64,000 bases of DNA from Leisingera thetidis (GCF_025857195.1 NZ_CP109787.1:685501-749500), one strand, 5' to 3'; counted from the first letter of the stretch, positions 56,027 through 64,000 are shown. Notes: generated from the sequence alone by a model not told the origin. Numbers and translations: made by a program.

Positions 56027-58123
56027 TCACGTTTTGTACCCATAGGTCATCAGGTTCTCAACGGCTTGCCGGCGTTGCAGGGTTTGCGGCATGGAGAGCT
56101 CATACGCCGTACCGATACTGCGAAGTTGAACGGCCACATCCTGCGGTGTCCAGAACCTACCCTTCCCGGCGGGATTGGAGTGCGGTTCATTTTGCGCAAT
56201 TTTGGCGTTCACCAGGATTTCACCTGTTTGCATCGATTTCACCCGAACAAGGCTCGCCGTTTCATCTTTCCCAAGTTCAACCTCGACCCTGGCAACCGGT
56301 TTGGCGATAAGATTGCAGTCCTCGATGACCGGGTGATCGTGTGCGTCCGAGAAAGCCACGGTTACTTTGAGGTCGAATTTTTCCAGCTCCGATTTCAGGG
56401 TGGAGACATTGCGCTTGGTGTAAAACTTGTTGAGGGTGGTTCCTCCGGCATGACCGGCGATTGCCTGACGGCGGTTTTCGGGAACGCCGGCATCGTCAAG
56501 CGCGCTGCTCAGTGTTTTGCGTAGCGCATAGAAATCTTCACTCCAATCCGCAATGCCGAGGCGGCGGTACAGTGTTTTCAGCTGTTTCCCGAAATTCCCG
56601 GCAGTGGCGGCGATGTCAGTGCCTCCAGCCGGAGAGGGAAACAGCAGGCGCTGGTCCACCGGCTGCGAATGGACCCACTCCACGAAGCCCAGATCGATCA
56701 GGAGCTGAGGAAGTGGCAGCGTTCTCTTCGAGTCGCTGTTCTTAACCCGGTGTTCTGACGTGATTCCGATTGTCAGGCACAAAACGCCATTGTGTAAGAT
56801 CAGATCTGTCTTTTTCAGCTGCAGAATTTCCAGGATCCGGGATCCCAGCGTCATCACCAGCAGTGGAACCCAGTATTTCGCATCCCGGATGATCATAGAG
56901 CCGGGCTGCCAGCGGCGCCCGTTTGACGCGCATCCGGTATAGATCGGTGACATGAGCAAGGCTTTGAGCCGCTCCTGCGACCAGGCTTCCCGGTCTTTTG
57001 GTCTGTCCTTACGGACAAAAAGCGGATCCGACTTTTCATTGCTGTTTCCTTTGATGTGCTCCTTCATATCCGAGTGCGTCAGGAACCGGGTCTGGCCGGT
57101 ATAGTCGAGATTTTTCTGGGCATTTCTGAAGATGCCGTGCAGGCGGTCGAGGTGATGGCCGACTGTTGTCATCGTGAGCCGGGGAATGAGGCGTTCGGCA
57201 AGGCGGGCCCGCATCTCAGGCAGGGCCAGCGTTTCGTCTGCCTCGATTTTGGCGCGGACGCTGGCGTCATGCAGGTCGGCGCGTTCAACCTCTTCCCGCT
57301 TTGTGGCCTTCTCCCGGTCATGAACGAAGCGGTTATTGCCGTGTTTCTTCCCGTGAAGTGAGGGTATGCGCTGAATAAAAAACATGAGGTCCTTGACCTT
57401 GTCCGTCGTTATCGTGCTCAAGGGAATGTCCCCGAAGAATTCGAGAGCGATCTCTCCTGTGGCCGCAATTTTGCGCGCCATGTCGCGGGAGCTTGCTCTT
57501 TGGACTGCGTCTTGAACCGCGCCGGACAACATGATCTCACCTTTGATAAACTGGTCAAAATCCGCATTGTCTTCTTTCGAGAGCAGTTTTGCTGCAGCTA
57601 CCCGTACATCTTCGCCATTGAGGGTTTTGATTTCGGCTTTATTGATCTGCCGTTGCAGGGAAGCGGCCCGGCGCCCGAGATCCGGCGAAACCGGAAGCGA
57701 GAGGGGCAGCGAGGTTTTTTCCCCGGCCGCGCACAGGGCAGGCTGCACGAGAGACCAGTCCTTGAACTTCATAGCGTCACGCAATGCCTGGTTCTCGGCC
57801 TTGAGGGCCGCAATTCTTTCATCGATTTCCTGATCGGACAGGGCTGTCTCTGAATTCTGCTCCTGCAGGATGCGATTGAGATCCTTTCGCAGTATTGCTT
57901 TCAGCAGAGCCTCTGCTTCACTCGGCGAAATCTCATTTTGTTTCAGGGCGTCCACGATTTCCGGTTCCTTCTGCTCGTAGACCGCGAGCAGGCTTCCGGC
58001 CCGCACCACGGCGTCGAGCGGGAACTCGGTTCGTAAAGAGAGACGCAAAAACCGGTTTGATACGCCGCCAGAAATTTTTCGGGGCAGGCGCTTCATGAAA
58101 TAAAACGTACGGCCGCGGCGCAT
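56027..58123 (-). CDS. Large tyrosine recombinase with DUF6538-like N-terminus
   Basis: A 698-residue integrase, long for the family. The start MRRGRTFYFMKRLPRK resembles DUF6538 domains; a coiled-coil and variable region follows to about 330. The catalytic domain has R429 (MTLGSRILEIL), the Lys in KRTLPLPQLL, R535 (YALRKTL), H558 (IAGHAGGTTLN) and nucleophile Y568 (KFYTKR), so the set is complete. It begins a 2.1-kb gene at the left of the cargo region and probably moves this island or an element nested in it. The C-terminal ~110 residues beyond the Tyr are unusual. Confidence 0.9.
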   Translation of the reverse strand: MRRGRTFYFMKRLPRKISGGVSNRFLRLSLRTEFPLDAVVRAGSLLAVYEQKEPEIVDALKQNEISPSEAEALLKAILRKDLNRILQEQNSETALSDQEIDERIAALKAENQALRDAMKFKDWSLVQPALCAAGEKTSLPLSLPVSPDLGRRAASLQRQINKAEIKTLNGEDVRVAAAKLLSKEDNADFDQFIKGEIMLSGAVQDAVQRASSRDMARKIAATGEIALEFFGDIPLSTITTDKVKDLMFFIQRIPSLHGKKHGNNRFVHDREKATKREEVERADLHDASVRAKIEADETLALPEMRARLAERLIPRLTMTTVGHHLDRLHGIFRNAQKNLDYTGQTRFLTHSDMKEHIKGNSNEKSDPLFVRKDRPKDREAWSQERLKALLMSPIYTGCASNGRRWQPGSMIIRDAKYWVPLLVMTLGSRILEILQLKKTDLILHNGVLCLTIGITSEHRVKNSDSKRTLPLPQLLIDLGFVEWVHSQPVDQRLLFPSPAGGTDIAATAGNFGKQLKTLYRRLGIADWSEDFYALRKTLSSALDDAGVPENRRQAIAGHAGGTTLNKFYTKRNVSTLKSELEKFDLKVTVAFSDAHDHPVIEDCNLIAKPVARVEVELGKDETASLVRVKSMQTGEILVNAKIAQNEPHSNPAGKGRFWTPQDVAVQLRSIGTAYELSMPQTLQRRQAVENLMTYGYKT

Positions 58124-58430
58124 GAGATAAGGGCCGGCGCGGGTGCGTCCCCGGGCGCGGTATCCGATTTTGGAACTGGAGGGGTGTATCCCACCCTGTA
58201 TCCCATCGTCAGCGGACTGGGATACACGGCGAGTGCAAGGGAGCGATTTTCCCTTGTTTTTCTGAGTTTTCAGAGAAAGTTGGCTGGGGTGGTAGGAAGC
58301 CTTGCGTCCCGATCCGCTTCATCGCCTTAGCCGTCCCGCTAGCAAATCTGGGGCAGTATCTGGGGCAGAAACAGCTTTGCGCAGCACGTTCAGCCATCTA
58401 ACCTGCTCACGTGTTTTGAGGAGAAAAGTA
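58124..58430. other. Upstream region of the integrase with repeated core-like motifs
   Basis: It contains TGTATCCCA twice in direct orientation (58185-58193, 58197-58205) and once inverted (TGGGATACA, 58218-58226), and a tandem pair ATCTGGGGCAG at 58346-58356 and 58358-58368. Such repeats near an integrase start may be recombinase binding sites or an attachment-site region. No tRNA gene was found here. Confidence 0.5.
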
Positions 58431-58703
58431 TTGGCTAAAGACGGCAAAGAATTGGTGTCCGCGACTGGTGGCGCCCTGGCTGGTGGTAGCGCAGCGCTAG
58501 TGGGGGTTTCGCAACTGGGGGCGGTAACCGGACTGGGGGCGACCGGCATTACTTCTGGCCTTGCCACAGTTGGAGCGGCTGTAGGAGGGGGAATGGCTGC
58601 TGGCTTGGCTCTTACTGCTGCTGCGCCCATCCTCGGCGGTGCTCTAGCCTACGCCGGGTACCGCTATCTCACGGCGGAAGACGAGGAAGGCTCGAAGGAG
58701 TGA
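58431..58703 (+). CDS. Small glycine-zipper-like membrane protein
   Basis: A 90-residue Gly/Ala-rich protein starting at a TTG (AKDGKELVSATGG) with GAGGAG seven bases upstream. From about residue 11 to 80 it is almost wholly hydrophobic with repeated small residues (GGALAGGSAALVGVS, GAAVGGGMAAGLALTAAAP), then YAGYRYLTAEDEEGSKE as an acidic tail. This resembles glycine-zipper or bacteriocin-like pore-prone helices, though no family can be assigned. It lies between two integrases opposite a DUF805 membrane protein gene. Confidence 0.65.
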   Translation: MAKDGKELVSATGGALAGGSAALVGVSQLGAVTGLGATGITSGLATVGAAVGGGMAAGLALTAAAPILGGALAYAGYRYLTAEDEEGSKE

Positions 58704-58767
58704 ACTCGTCCTCCGCTAGCCCACTCTCCCCTATGCTTCCGCAACTCTGGGCCTAGGCGTTAGGGTG

Positions 58768-58854
58768 GTGACCAATGACAGTTTCCTCGACTGGGCAGAC
58801 CAGTATCCTGAGACTTGGCAACCGTACAAGCCGACTAAGTGGCTCGCCCACTAA
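58768..58854 (+). CDS. Possible 28-residue peptide
   Basis: A GTG-started frame encoding TNDSFLDWADQYPETW and ending WLAH. The composition is protein-like (Trp/Asp/Pro-rich), but there is no clear ribosome site and no similar gene known to me. It may be chance. Confidence 0.2.
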   Translation: MTNDSFLDWADQYPETWQPYKPTKWLAH

Positions 58855-58920
58855 CCACCCGCCAGCAGACCTCTGGAGGCCCGCTAGCAGTTGATTTCGA
58901 CCGCGGACATGGCGCGGTGG

Positions 58921-59526
58921 TTAGAACCCCTTACCCTTGAACTCGTCGGTCGGGACGAGAAGGAGAAACACGAACATGGCAAGGTTCGCTGGCGGAACGA
59001 GGATAAGCAAGAACCACCATTGACTTACTCCTGTGTCACGGGTTCGCCGAACACCGAAAGCGAGGAGGATTACTGCGCTAGCGAGGAGCACAATCAGCGG
59101 CAATATCCCAGCCTCCGATAGCAAAAGAACCAAACTGAGGAACATAGCCACCCCGGTTCCGATCTGGCATAGCAGATACTCACCCCGGGTTGATCGACCC
59201 GAGAAGCTAAACAGGTACTGCAGCCGCGGAACTAAGCTGTTGCCAACTTCCTGGGCAGTTTGTGTCCCTTGCTTGGCTGCTTCAACGGCTTTTTCGGCTG
59301 CATCGTCAGAAGCCGCTTTAAGCTTTTTCTGGGTGTCGGGGTTGGTCAGCTTTGCAACGGTTCCCTTCAAAGCGAGTTCAACTATGCGGATAAAAATCAA
59401 CGCGATCGCCGCACAGGCGATGACAATGATCCAAATTGGGAGTTCCTGGTACTCGTGCTGATACCAGAAGCCTGCGGGAATACACCCGAGTGCAATAACT
59501 AAGCAAAGAAGTATAAATCGATCCAT
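58921..59526 (-). CDS. DUF805-family membrane protein
   Basis: A 201-residue protein. An N-terminal hydrophobic pair (residues about 3-20 and 30-50) precedes a helical linker rich in Ala/Lys (KKLKAASDDAAEKAVEAAKQ). The C-terminal half is a DUF805 domain: FSFSGRSTRGEYLL, three membrane segments, RRTRDTGVSQWWFLL and PTDEFKGKGF. The function of the family is unknown. The added N-terminal helices and linker are unusual. It is convergent with the glycine-rich small gene. Confidence 0.8.
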   Translation of the reverse strand: MDRFILLCLVIALGCIPAGFWYQHEYQELPIWIIVIACAAIALIFIRIVELALKGTVAKLTNPDTQKKLKAASDDAAEKAVEAAKQGTQTAQEVGNSLVPRLQYLFSFSGRSTRGEYLLCQIGTGVAMFLSLVLLLSEAGILPLIVLLASAVILLAFGVRRTRDTGVSQWWFLLILVPPANLAMFVFLLLVPTDEFKGKGF

Positions 59527-59692
59527 AAGCTACTCATTTCATTTGATGAACTATCCGGTCAAATCATGCCTCGAGCAGTGTAAGCACGCACCGCGTAGTT
59601 TCGACGCGGCCACACTCGCGCGCATTTCTAGCACCCGCAAATGAGACTCATAGTCTGTAGATTATAAGTCTACAAGCCTGCTCTCTCCGACC

Positions 59693-59914
59693 ATGGCAAT
59701 TCGCAGGCTAGTTGGACGAAATCTGAAGCGGTTCAGGGAAGAAGCAGGGTTCTCGCAGGAGACTCTGGCCTTTGAGTGTGGCCTGCACCGGACCTATGTC
59801 AGCGGTGTCGAACGCGGGGTAAGGAACCCGACTATCGTGGTGCTCGAAAAGCTAGCGGTCCCACTTGGCGTTCCGGCGTGGAGGCTGTTGGTGCCTGAGG
59901 ACGAGCAGGCTTAG
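59693..59914 (+). CDS. Small XRE-family regulator
   Basis: A 73-residue HTH protein: IRRLVGRNLKRFREEAGFSQETLAFECGLHRTYVSGVERGVRNPTIVVLEKLA. It consists of the HTH alone, typical of restriction controllers and mobile-element repressors. A TTATAAG-type A+T-rich stretch lies just upstream (about 59,655-59,690) and probably holds its promoter. No restriction or toxin gene adjoins it. Confidence 0.85.
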   Translation: MAIRRLVGRNLKRFREEAGFSQETLAFECGLHRTYVSGVERGVRNPTIVVLEKLAVPLGVPAWRLLVPEDEQA

Positions 59915-60052
59915 GTGCGCAGGAAGCGGTCGGCCCCACCCGGCTGCCTACGCCCAGACTAGAAAGGCCCACCGCCATCCTGAGGACAGAGGTGAGCCAA
60001 AAGACTAGTTAGCCAGATTAAGCGGCAAAGAGCTTCAGTTTCCCTTCAGCTA

Positions 60053-60271
60053 TCAACTTTGCATTCGACCGACGGTGTAATGGCGATCATCGGCGGGGAT
60101 GAACACCGTGCTTTCGGTTCGATTTGCGTGTTCGAGGTCAGCCAGACTCACGCCTGAGTGGGTCTCGAATTCTTCGAAGACATCAGCCCCACTGTGGGTA
60201 GTGTCCAGAAAGAACGCACGGCTACCGTCGACGGCAATGATTTCGAATGCGGCATCAAGTTGAGTGGTCAT
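60053..60271 (-). CDS. Small hypothetical protein
   Basis: A 72-residue acidic protein starting MTTQLDAAFEIIAVDGSRAFFLDTT. The internal ATG is chosen because AGAGAGG lies just upstream; a longer frame to 60343 has no ribosome site. No recognised domain, signal peptide or membrane helix. It may be part of the small-gene cargo of the island. Confidence 0.55.
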   Translation of the reverse strand: MTTQLDAAFEIIAVDGSRAFFLDTTHSGADVFEEFETHSGVSLADLEHANRTESTVFIPADDRHYTVGRMQS

Positions 60272-60474
60272 GAAATTTCCTCTCTTTGGCCCCGTAGCGA
60301 TTGCCTCGGTGAGTGGATCACAAAGGCAGACGGTGAAATCCAAGATCGGTACGGGCTCCTTGTTATTGTTATCGTTGATCCTCCAAGCAGGGAGGGAGGC
60401 CTTCCTACAGTTAGCCTATCTGTTTGCAAGGGGTTTATGGTTAGCCTCCGGCTCTGAAGAAAAAAGCAGAGTGC

Positions 60475-60503
60475 TCCCCGGCCAGCACGAAGCCAGCCGG
60501 GGT
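60475..60503. terminator. Hairpin downstream of the 57-residue gene
   Basis: Arms CCCCGGC and GCCGGGG, with a UUCG-type loop when read on the minus strand, five bases after the gene's stop. A T6 run follows about ten bases later. It is a plausible terminator for the integrase operon. Confidence 0.55.
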
Positions 60504-60507
60504 GTCT

Positions 60508-60681
60508 CTACGGTATCTTGCGGGTCAGCACGTATTCGGCCAGCCAACGCCAGTAGTCTTCAGCGTCAGCGAAGCCCTGTGACCGGGCCGCCAGATCTTC
60601 AGCCGCCCTACGAGAAAGACCGCCATCGTATTCAGCGATAGCGGCCCTCTCCTCGAACTCCTCAATGTTTGGTGGTCTCAT
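60508..60681 (-). CDS. 57-residue small protein coupled to the integrase
   Basis: MRPPNIEEFEERAAIAEYD...ADAEDYWRWLAEYVLTRKIP. Its ATG overlaps the integrase stop by 4 bases (ATGA), which strongly suggests a real, translationally coupled gene. It is acidic and helical. No family is recognised; small genes in this position often affect excision or regulate the recombinase. Confidence 0.7.
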   Translation of the reverse strand: MRPPNIEEFEERAAIAEYDGGLSRRAAEDLAARSQGFADAEDYWRWLAEYVLTRKIP

Positions 60682-61637
60682 CCCGGCACCGGGAGCCGTA
60701 TCTGGTCAACTATTGCCCGCTTCTGCTCGTCACTGATCCCTGCGGAATAGATGCCGTAGGTGATCCCGTTCTCTGACCGTGCAGACTTATGGCCCACCAG
60801 AGACGCCGTGAAATGCTCCGGAACGCCTGTTCGCTCGCACTGGGTGATGAACCATTTCCGGGTGGAGTGAAACACCAGACCTGAACGCTCAAGCTTCAGC
60901 TGCCGACCAAGAACAGCGAACCCCTTTGTGATCCGGTTAACGGTTAGATCAGGAAACAGCGGCCCGTGGCCCGGTAACTCCCGAAACAGATCATCCAGGA
61001 CCGGGTGAGCCGGAACCTGTCTCTCCGCAGCATCGGTCTTCAGCAGGCGCAACTCATTGGGGCGAACGTGGATGAACGTCCCGAGATTGCCCTTGGTTAC
61101 GAGGTCTTCCCGAAGCAGTCCCGCCGCTTCCCCCGCCCGCATCCCGGTCAGCAAACAAGTTACCAAAGCAGGATGCAGATCAGGGTCCTGAACCCGCAGC
61201 AGTTGGACCACCTCCTGATCGGTCAAAACCGCGTAGGGCCGAGGCTTGATCTTCTGGTCGAACAACACCGACTTGAAGGGATTAGCTTCCAGATGACCCT
61301 CGTAGACGCACCAGTCGAGGAAATGATTTACCTGCGACCAGATACGCTTCTGGGTTCGCACCGTGATCTTGACGGCACAGTTCTCTGAGAACGAGAGCAG
61401 AGCGTTGAGCCCCAAGCCACGGGTTTTCTCCGACTTGCCGATCAGCGGTGAGAGCCGGGCAATCGCCCCGAGGAACTCTCGCCCCTCCGCCCGGGACAAA
61501 CTGCAAAGGGACCGGTCACCGTATTGGCTAGCGAACAGCCCAACTGAGTACCTGACCGACTTGAACCCGCCGGGCCGAAGCTCATTGCTCCTCCTGTTAG
61601 TATATACTCTGCTCGCATCACGGATCAGGGTTTTCTC

Positions 61638-61646
61638 GCGGGATAC
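61638..61646. repeat. Target-site duplication, left copy
   Basis: GCGGGATAC, identical to 63030-63038, directly flanks the IS256-family element. The 9-bp length fits this family. Confidence 0.88.
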
Positions 61647-63029
61647 GAGCTATTGTCAAATCTGGTGTTTGGGCGGTCATCAAGCGGCGGCCTGATCTTG
61701 TGTTGATGGCTTGATGCCGTTGATGAAATCGACGCCTTCGATGACGTCTGCGAGATGAGCGAAGCCGCGCAGCTTGCGCCAGCTTTTCTCAGCGCATTGG
61801 CCGAGCTTGAACATCATGTGGAGCATCCCGTCCCGGCTCAGGCATCCCTTGGTGCGTTTCGTGCGGTGGCGGATGGTGGCGAACGCGCTCTCGATGGGAT
61901 TTGACGTCCTGATGCTCTGCCAGTGCTGGGCGGGGAAGTCGTAGAAGGTCAGCAGTTCGTCGCGGTCCTTGACCAGGCATTCGACCGCCTTGGGGTATTT
62001 CGCTTCGTAGGTGCCGACGAACAAGTCAAACTCCTTGCGGGCATCTTCACGGGTCTCGACCTGCCAGATGTCGTGCAGCGCCTTCTTTGCCTTGGGCTGA
62101 CTGCGCTTTGGCAGATAGTTCAGAACGTTGCCCGTCTTATGCACCCAGCAGCGCTGTTGCCGGGTGGAGGGATAGACTTCCTCAAGAGCCGCCCAAAATC
62201 CCATGGCCCCGTCGCCGACCGCCAGTTTCGGAGCGTTGAGGCCGCGGCTTTTGAGCCCCAGCAGGACCTCGCGCCAGCTTTGGGTGCTTTCCCGCACGCC
62301 GTCCTCGATGGCCAGGAAATGCTTCTCGCCGCGCGCATTGACGCCGATCACGACCAGGGCGCAGAGCCGGTCATCTGTGCCGCGCAAGCCGCTGTAGATC
62401 CCGTCGGCCCAGACATAGACCCATTCATCACGGCCAAGATCGGCCTTGCGCCAGGCGTCGTACTCCTCCGCCCATTGCGCCTTCAGCCGCGCCACTGTCT
62501 TGGCCGAGAAGCCGGTCGCGTCCGGGCCCAGGAGCGCCTTGAGTGCTGCGCCCATCTCGCCCGTAGAGATGCCCTTGAGGTACAGCCAGGGCAGCGCCGC
62601 CTCGATCGACTTCGCCTTGCGGACGTAAGGCGGGACCAGCGCCGAGCGGAACGCCACAGGCGCGCCCGTCTTCGAGCGCACCTTCGGGATCTGCACCGTG
62701 ACCGGGCCGATCCCGGTCTGCACGGCGCGTTCGGGGTGGTGTCCGTTCCGAACAACCGCGGCCCGGCCCTCCGGGGTGCGGTGTTTCGCAAATTCGGCCA
62801 GGAAAGCGTCCAGCTCCGCCTCGACCGCCGTTTGCAGAAGCTCCCGCGCGCCCTTGCGCAGAAGATCCGTCAGCGGGTCCGACACGGTGTCTCGACCGGC
62901 AAATTCGATGATGGTAGCGTCATTCATGGTGGTGCGTCCTCGATGGTTGGTGGTTTGTTTGGCGACATCAAACCAACCAGATGCACCGCCAGCTTTCAAA
63001 CCGCCCAAACACCAGATTCAGCCATAGCT
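61647..63029 (-). mobile_element. IS256-family insertion sequence, intact
   Basis: A 1383-bp element with imperfect terminal inverted repeats: left GAGCTATTGTCAAATCTGG and right (reverse complement) AGCTATGGCTGAATCTGG, both leading to TGTTTGGGCGG. It is flanked by 9-bp direct repeats GCGGGATAC, so it inserted as a unit and recently enough to keep its duplication. It carries one transposase gene on the minus strand and interrupts a recombinase gene. Confidence 0.93.
61680..62927 (-). CDS. IS256-family (Mutator-type) transposase
   Basis: A 415-residue DDE transposase starting MNDATIIEFAGRDTV. Catalytic D in WVYVWADGIYSG, D in LAVGDGAMGFWAAL and E in NPIESAFATIRHRTKRTKGCLS are present, and the intervening CWVHKTGNVLNYLP segment is typical. 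The first in-frame codon at 63008 lies in the inverted-repeat region, so the internal ATG at 62927 is preferred. It appears complete and the element may be active. Confidence 0.95.
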   Translation of the reverse strand: MNDATIIEFAGRDTVSDPLTDLLRKGARELLQTAVEAELDAFLAEFAKHRTPEGRAAVVRNGHHPERAVQTGIGPVTVQIPKVRSKTGAPVAFRSALVPPYVRKAKSIEAALPWLYLKGISTGEMGAALKALLGPDATGFSAKTVARLKAQWAEEYDAWRKADLGRDEWVYVWADGIYSGLRGTDDRLCALVVIGVNARGEKHFLAIEDGVRESTQSWREVLLGLKSRGLNAPKLAVGDGAMGFWAALEEVYPSTRQQRCWVHKTGNVLNYLPKRSQPKAKKALHDIWQVETREDARKEFDLFVGTYEAKYPKAVECLVKDRDELLTFYDFPAQHWQSIRTSNPIESAFATIRHRTKRTKGCLSRDGMLHMMFKLGQCAEKSWRKLRGFAHLADVIEGVDFINGIKPSTQDQAAA

Positions 63030-63038
63030 GCGGGATAC
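63030..63038. repeat. Target-site duplication, right copy
   Basis: GCGGGATAC, identical to 61638-61646. It encodes part of VSR in the recombinase N-terminal part. Confidence 0.88.
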
Positions 63039-63422
63039 CAATCGGTTGAACTCAGGGCGCTCCAGAACGGTACCTGAGTGCTCCAGAGTGGCCCGCAGGC
63101 GGTCAAGAGCGGTCTCCGGCTTCGCTACCCATCCCGGGGCGTTTACGCGGCTCTCCGGGGCAGAGAGTGCGTCTTCGGCCTCTGATCGTATCCTTGCCAC
63201 CAGCGTCTCGTAGCGGGCGTTTATCTCCGCTGCCCGGACGCGGGCTGTCGAAGTGTCCCGAGTCTTCAACGATTGCTTCAAGGCTTGCTGACCGAGCACA
63301 ACGGCGACATCCTTGGGGTAGTTGCGCCGATAAAGCCACGTATGGCCTTTCAAGTACGCATACTTGATCTGAGCAGACATTGCGTCTCCTCCTTCTAGTT
63401 TTGAGTTTGGGAAGAAAGGGCT

Positions 63423-63608
63423 TCAGTCGCCCTCGTAGACCCTCAGGATCAGGTCGAAGTCCGGCTCGCCGTATTCGCCTTCCAGTGGTCCGTTCAGTGA
63501 GTAGCCGCCCACGCAGTCGTCAAAGACTTCAGTGACCCGGAACAGATGCTCCGGCCAGTCCTCAGATGCGCGGATAACCACTATGTCGTCGGGGTGATAC
63601 TCGACCAT
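63423..63608 (-). CDS. 61-residue small acidic protein
   Basis: MVEYHPDDIVVIRASEDWPEHLF...EPDFDLILRVYEGD. Strongly acidic, with a beta-rich pattern. It starts within the overlap of the upstream gene's stop (TGATG-type coupling) and lies 42 bases before the recombinase start, which has AAGGAGG upstream. No family is recognised. Probably part of the recombinase operon. Confidence 0.65.
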   Translation of the reverse strand: MVEYHPDDIVVIRASEDWPEHLFRVTEVFDDCVGGYSLNGPLEGEYGEPDFDLILRVYEGD

Positions 63609-63730
63609 CAGTCGATCCTGGCGAACAGGACGATGATGATCTTGCCGATGACGATTTCACCGCTGCTGGACCGTCTGGCCTTTGTCGGCTTGGATGCTAG
63701 CAGGTACTTCGCAAGTATATGAGACAGCAT
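63608..63730 (-). CDS. 40-residue basic small protein
   Basis: MLSHILAKYLLASKPTKARR...GKIIIVLFARID. The ATG is preceded by GGAGG at 6-base spacing and the stop overlaps the next start, so it is probably translated despite its size. It is basic with a hydrophobic tail. It may be the first gene of the recombinase operon. No family is recognised. Confidence 0.55.
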   Translation of the reverse strand: MLSHILAKYLLASKPTKARRSSSGEIVIGKIIIVLFARID

Positions 63731-63882
63731 GATAAACCTCCGTAGTTGCTATCGTTTTAGATACGGAGGGGTGCTCGATTTCAGGGGCTTTCAGTTCCCC
63801 AGGCAAGCAAACATAGTGCCTAGCAGGTCTCCCCAGTTGCACCAGAGAGAGGCGTTAGCAGTTGAAAGCGGCTGGTGAAATC

Positions 63883-64000
63883 TCACCCTTCGCCGTCGTC
63901 AACTGTTTCTTCGGGTTTGATGTAACGTTTTGCCCATCCAAACTCCGGGCGAAGGTCCGCCAGCTTCCTGAACATCGCACGCCTTTTTGTAAGCAATCGC
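63883..64000 (-). CDS. Partial gene at the right edge
   Basis: A frame open to the window edge that reads ...RRAMFRKLADLRPEFGWAKRYIKPEETVDDGEG before its stop. The tail is protein-like and acidic. The family cannot be identified from 38 codons. It runs co-directionally with the recombinase operon. Confidence 0.5.
   Translation of the reverse strand, partial: RLLTKRRAMFRKLADLRPEFGWAKRYIKPEETVDDGEG

Larger units (their letters stand above)
60678..63380 (-). pseudogene. Tyrosine recombinase split by an IS256-family insertion
   Basis: N-terminal part 63380-63030 encodes MSAQIKYAYLKGHTWLYRRN...EFNRLVSR (DUF6538-like). The rest resumes at 61637 as EKTLIRDASRVYTNRRSNELRPGG and runs to 60678 with catalytic Arg (LTGMRAGEAA), HSTRKWF, LVGHKS and Tyr (GITYGIYSAG). 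Between them lies IS256-family DNA (61647-63029) flanked by a 9-bp repeat GCGGGATAC. Removing the IS and one repeat joins both parts in one frame of about 436 codons, so it was a complete gene until recently. A residual downstream frame starting near 61499 could make a truncated protein. Confidence 0.92.

Noticed and set aside
58124..58430. tRNA gene as integration target
   Set aside because: No acceptor stem, anticodon loop or GTTCRANNC T-loop pattern is visible here or in the other intergenic stretches.

Overview
The window is GC-rich alphaproteobacterial DNA and most resembles a marine Rhodobacteraceae (Roseobacter group: Leisingera, Phaeobacter, Ruegeria and relatives). The basis is gene content: a protocatechuate pca operon with a PcaQ-type LysR regulator, a glycine-cleavage operon with its own lpd, lipA and amino-acid symporter, class III alcohol dehydrogenase, copper ATPase with CueR, and the prkA-yeaH-spoVR set. 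The genus is inferred from gene content and family memory; no search was run.

Bases 1-50,600 are ordinary chromosome. From the left: a minus-strand glycine-cleavage operon (lpd, lipA, AGCS symporter, gcvT, gcvH, gcvP running off the edge) facing a divergent XRE-cupin regulator and a GntR/FCD regulator; a four-gene phosphorelay (two receiver proteins, a Cache/PAS histidine kinase and a receiver-kinase fusion); a chemoreceptor; a trypsin-like protease; a four-gene type I secretion operon (Ig-repeat adhesin, TolC, ABC exporter, HlyD); prkA-yeaH-spoVR; frmA; copA-cueR behind a visible MerR-type promoter; pcaCHG plus a BKACE-family enzyme opposite pcaQ; a Tat-exported metallo-hydrolase; a TPR-type regulator; a second chemoreceptor; and a surface-sugar locus (glycosyltransferase, acyltransferase, propeller protein, sugar N-acyltransferase, and a divergent ketoisomerase-aminotransferase pair for 3-amino-3,6-dideoxyhexose).

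From about 50.7 kb to the right edge the window is an accessory island. It begins with an IS graveyard (IS3 remnants, two copies of one IS3 element, a broken IS110 element) followed by two large tyrosine recombinases and small cargo genes. One recombinase gene is cut in two by an IS256-family element with an intact 9-bp target duplication; removing the element on paper restores a single reading frame of about 436 codons.

The strongest unexplained signal is in the IS graveyard. Comparing the two IS3 copies base by base shows that copy 1 carries at least four extra ~40-bp palindromic insertions absent from copy 2, plus two more at sites where no clean comparison is possible. A related element also breaks the IS110 transposase. 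Most share fixed flanks (CCCTCTC... and ...CTGCCGGGCAGTGG) around a central hairpin whose two arms change together. These look like small structure-based mobile or repair-derived elements concentrated in transposase genes. I do not recognise them as a named family.
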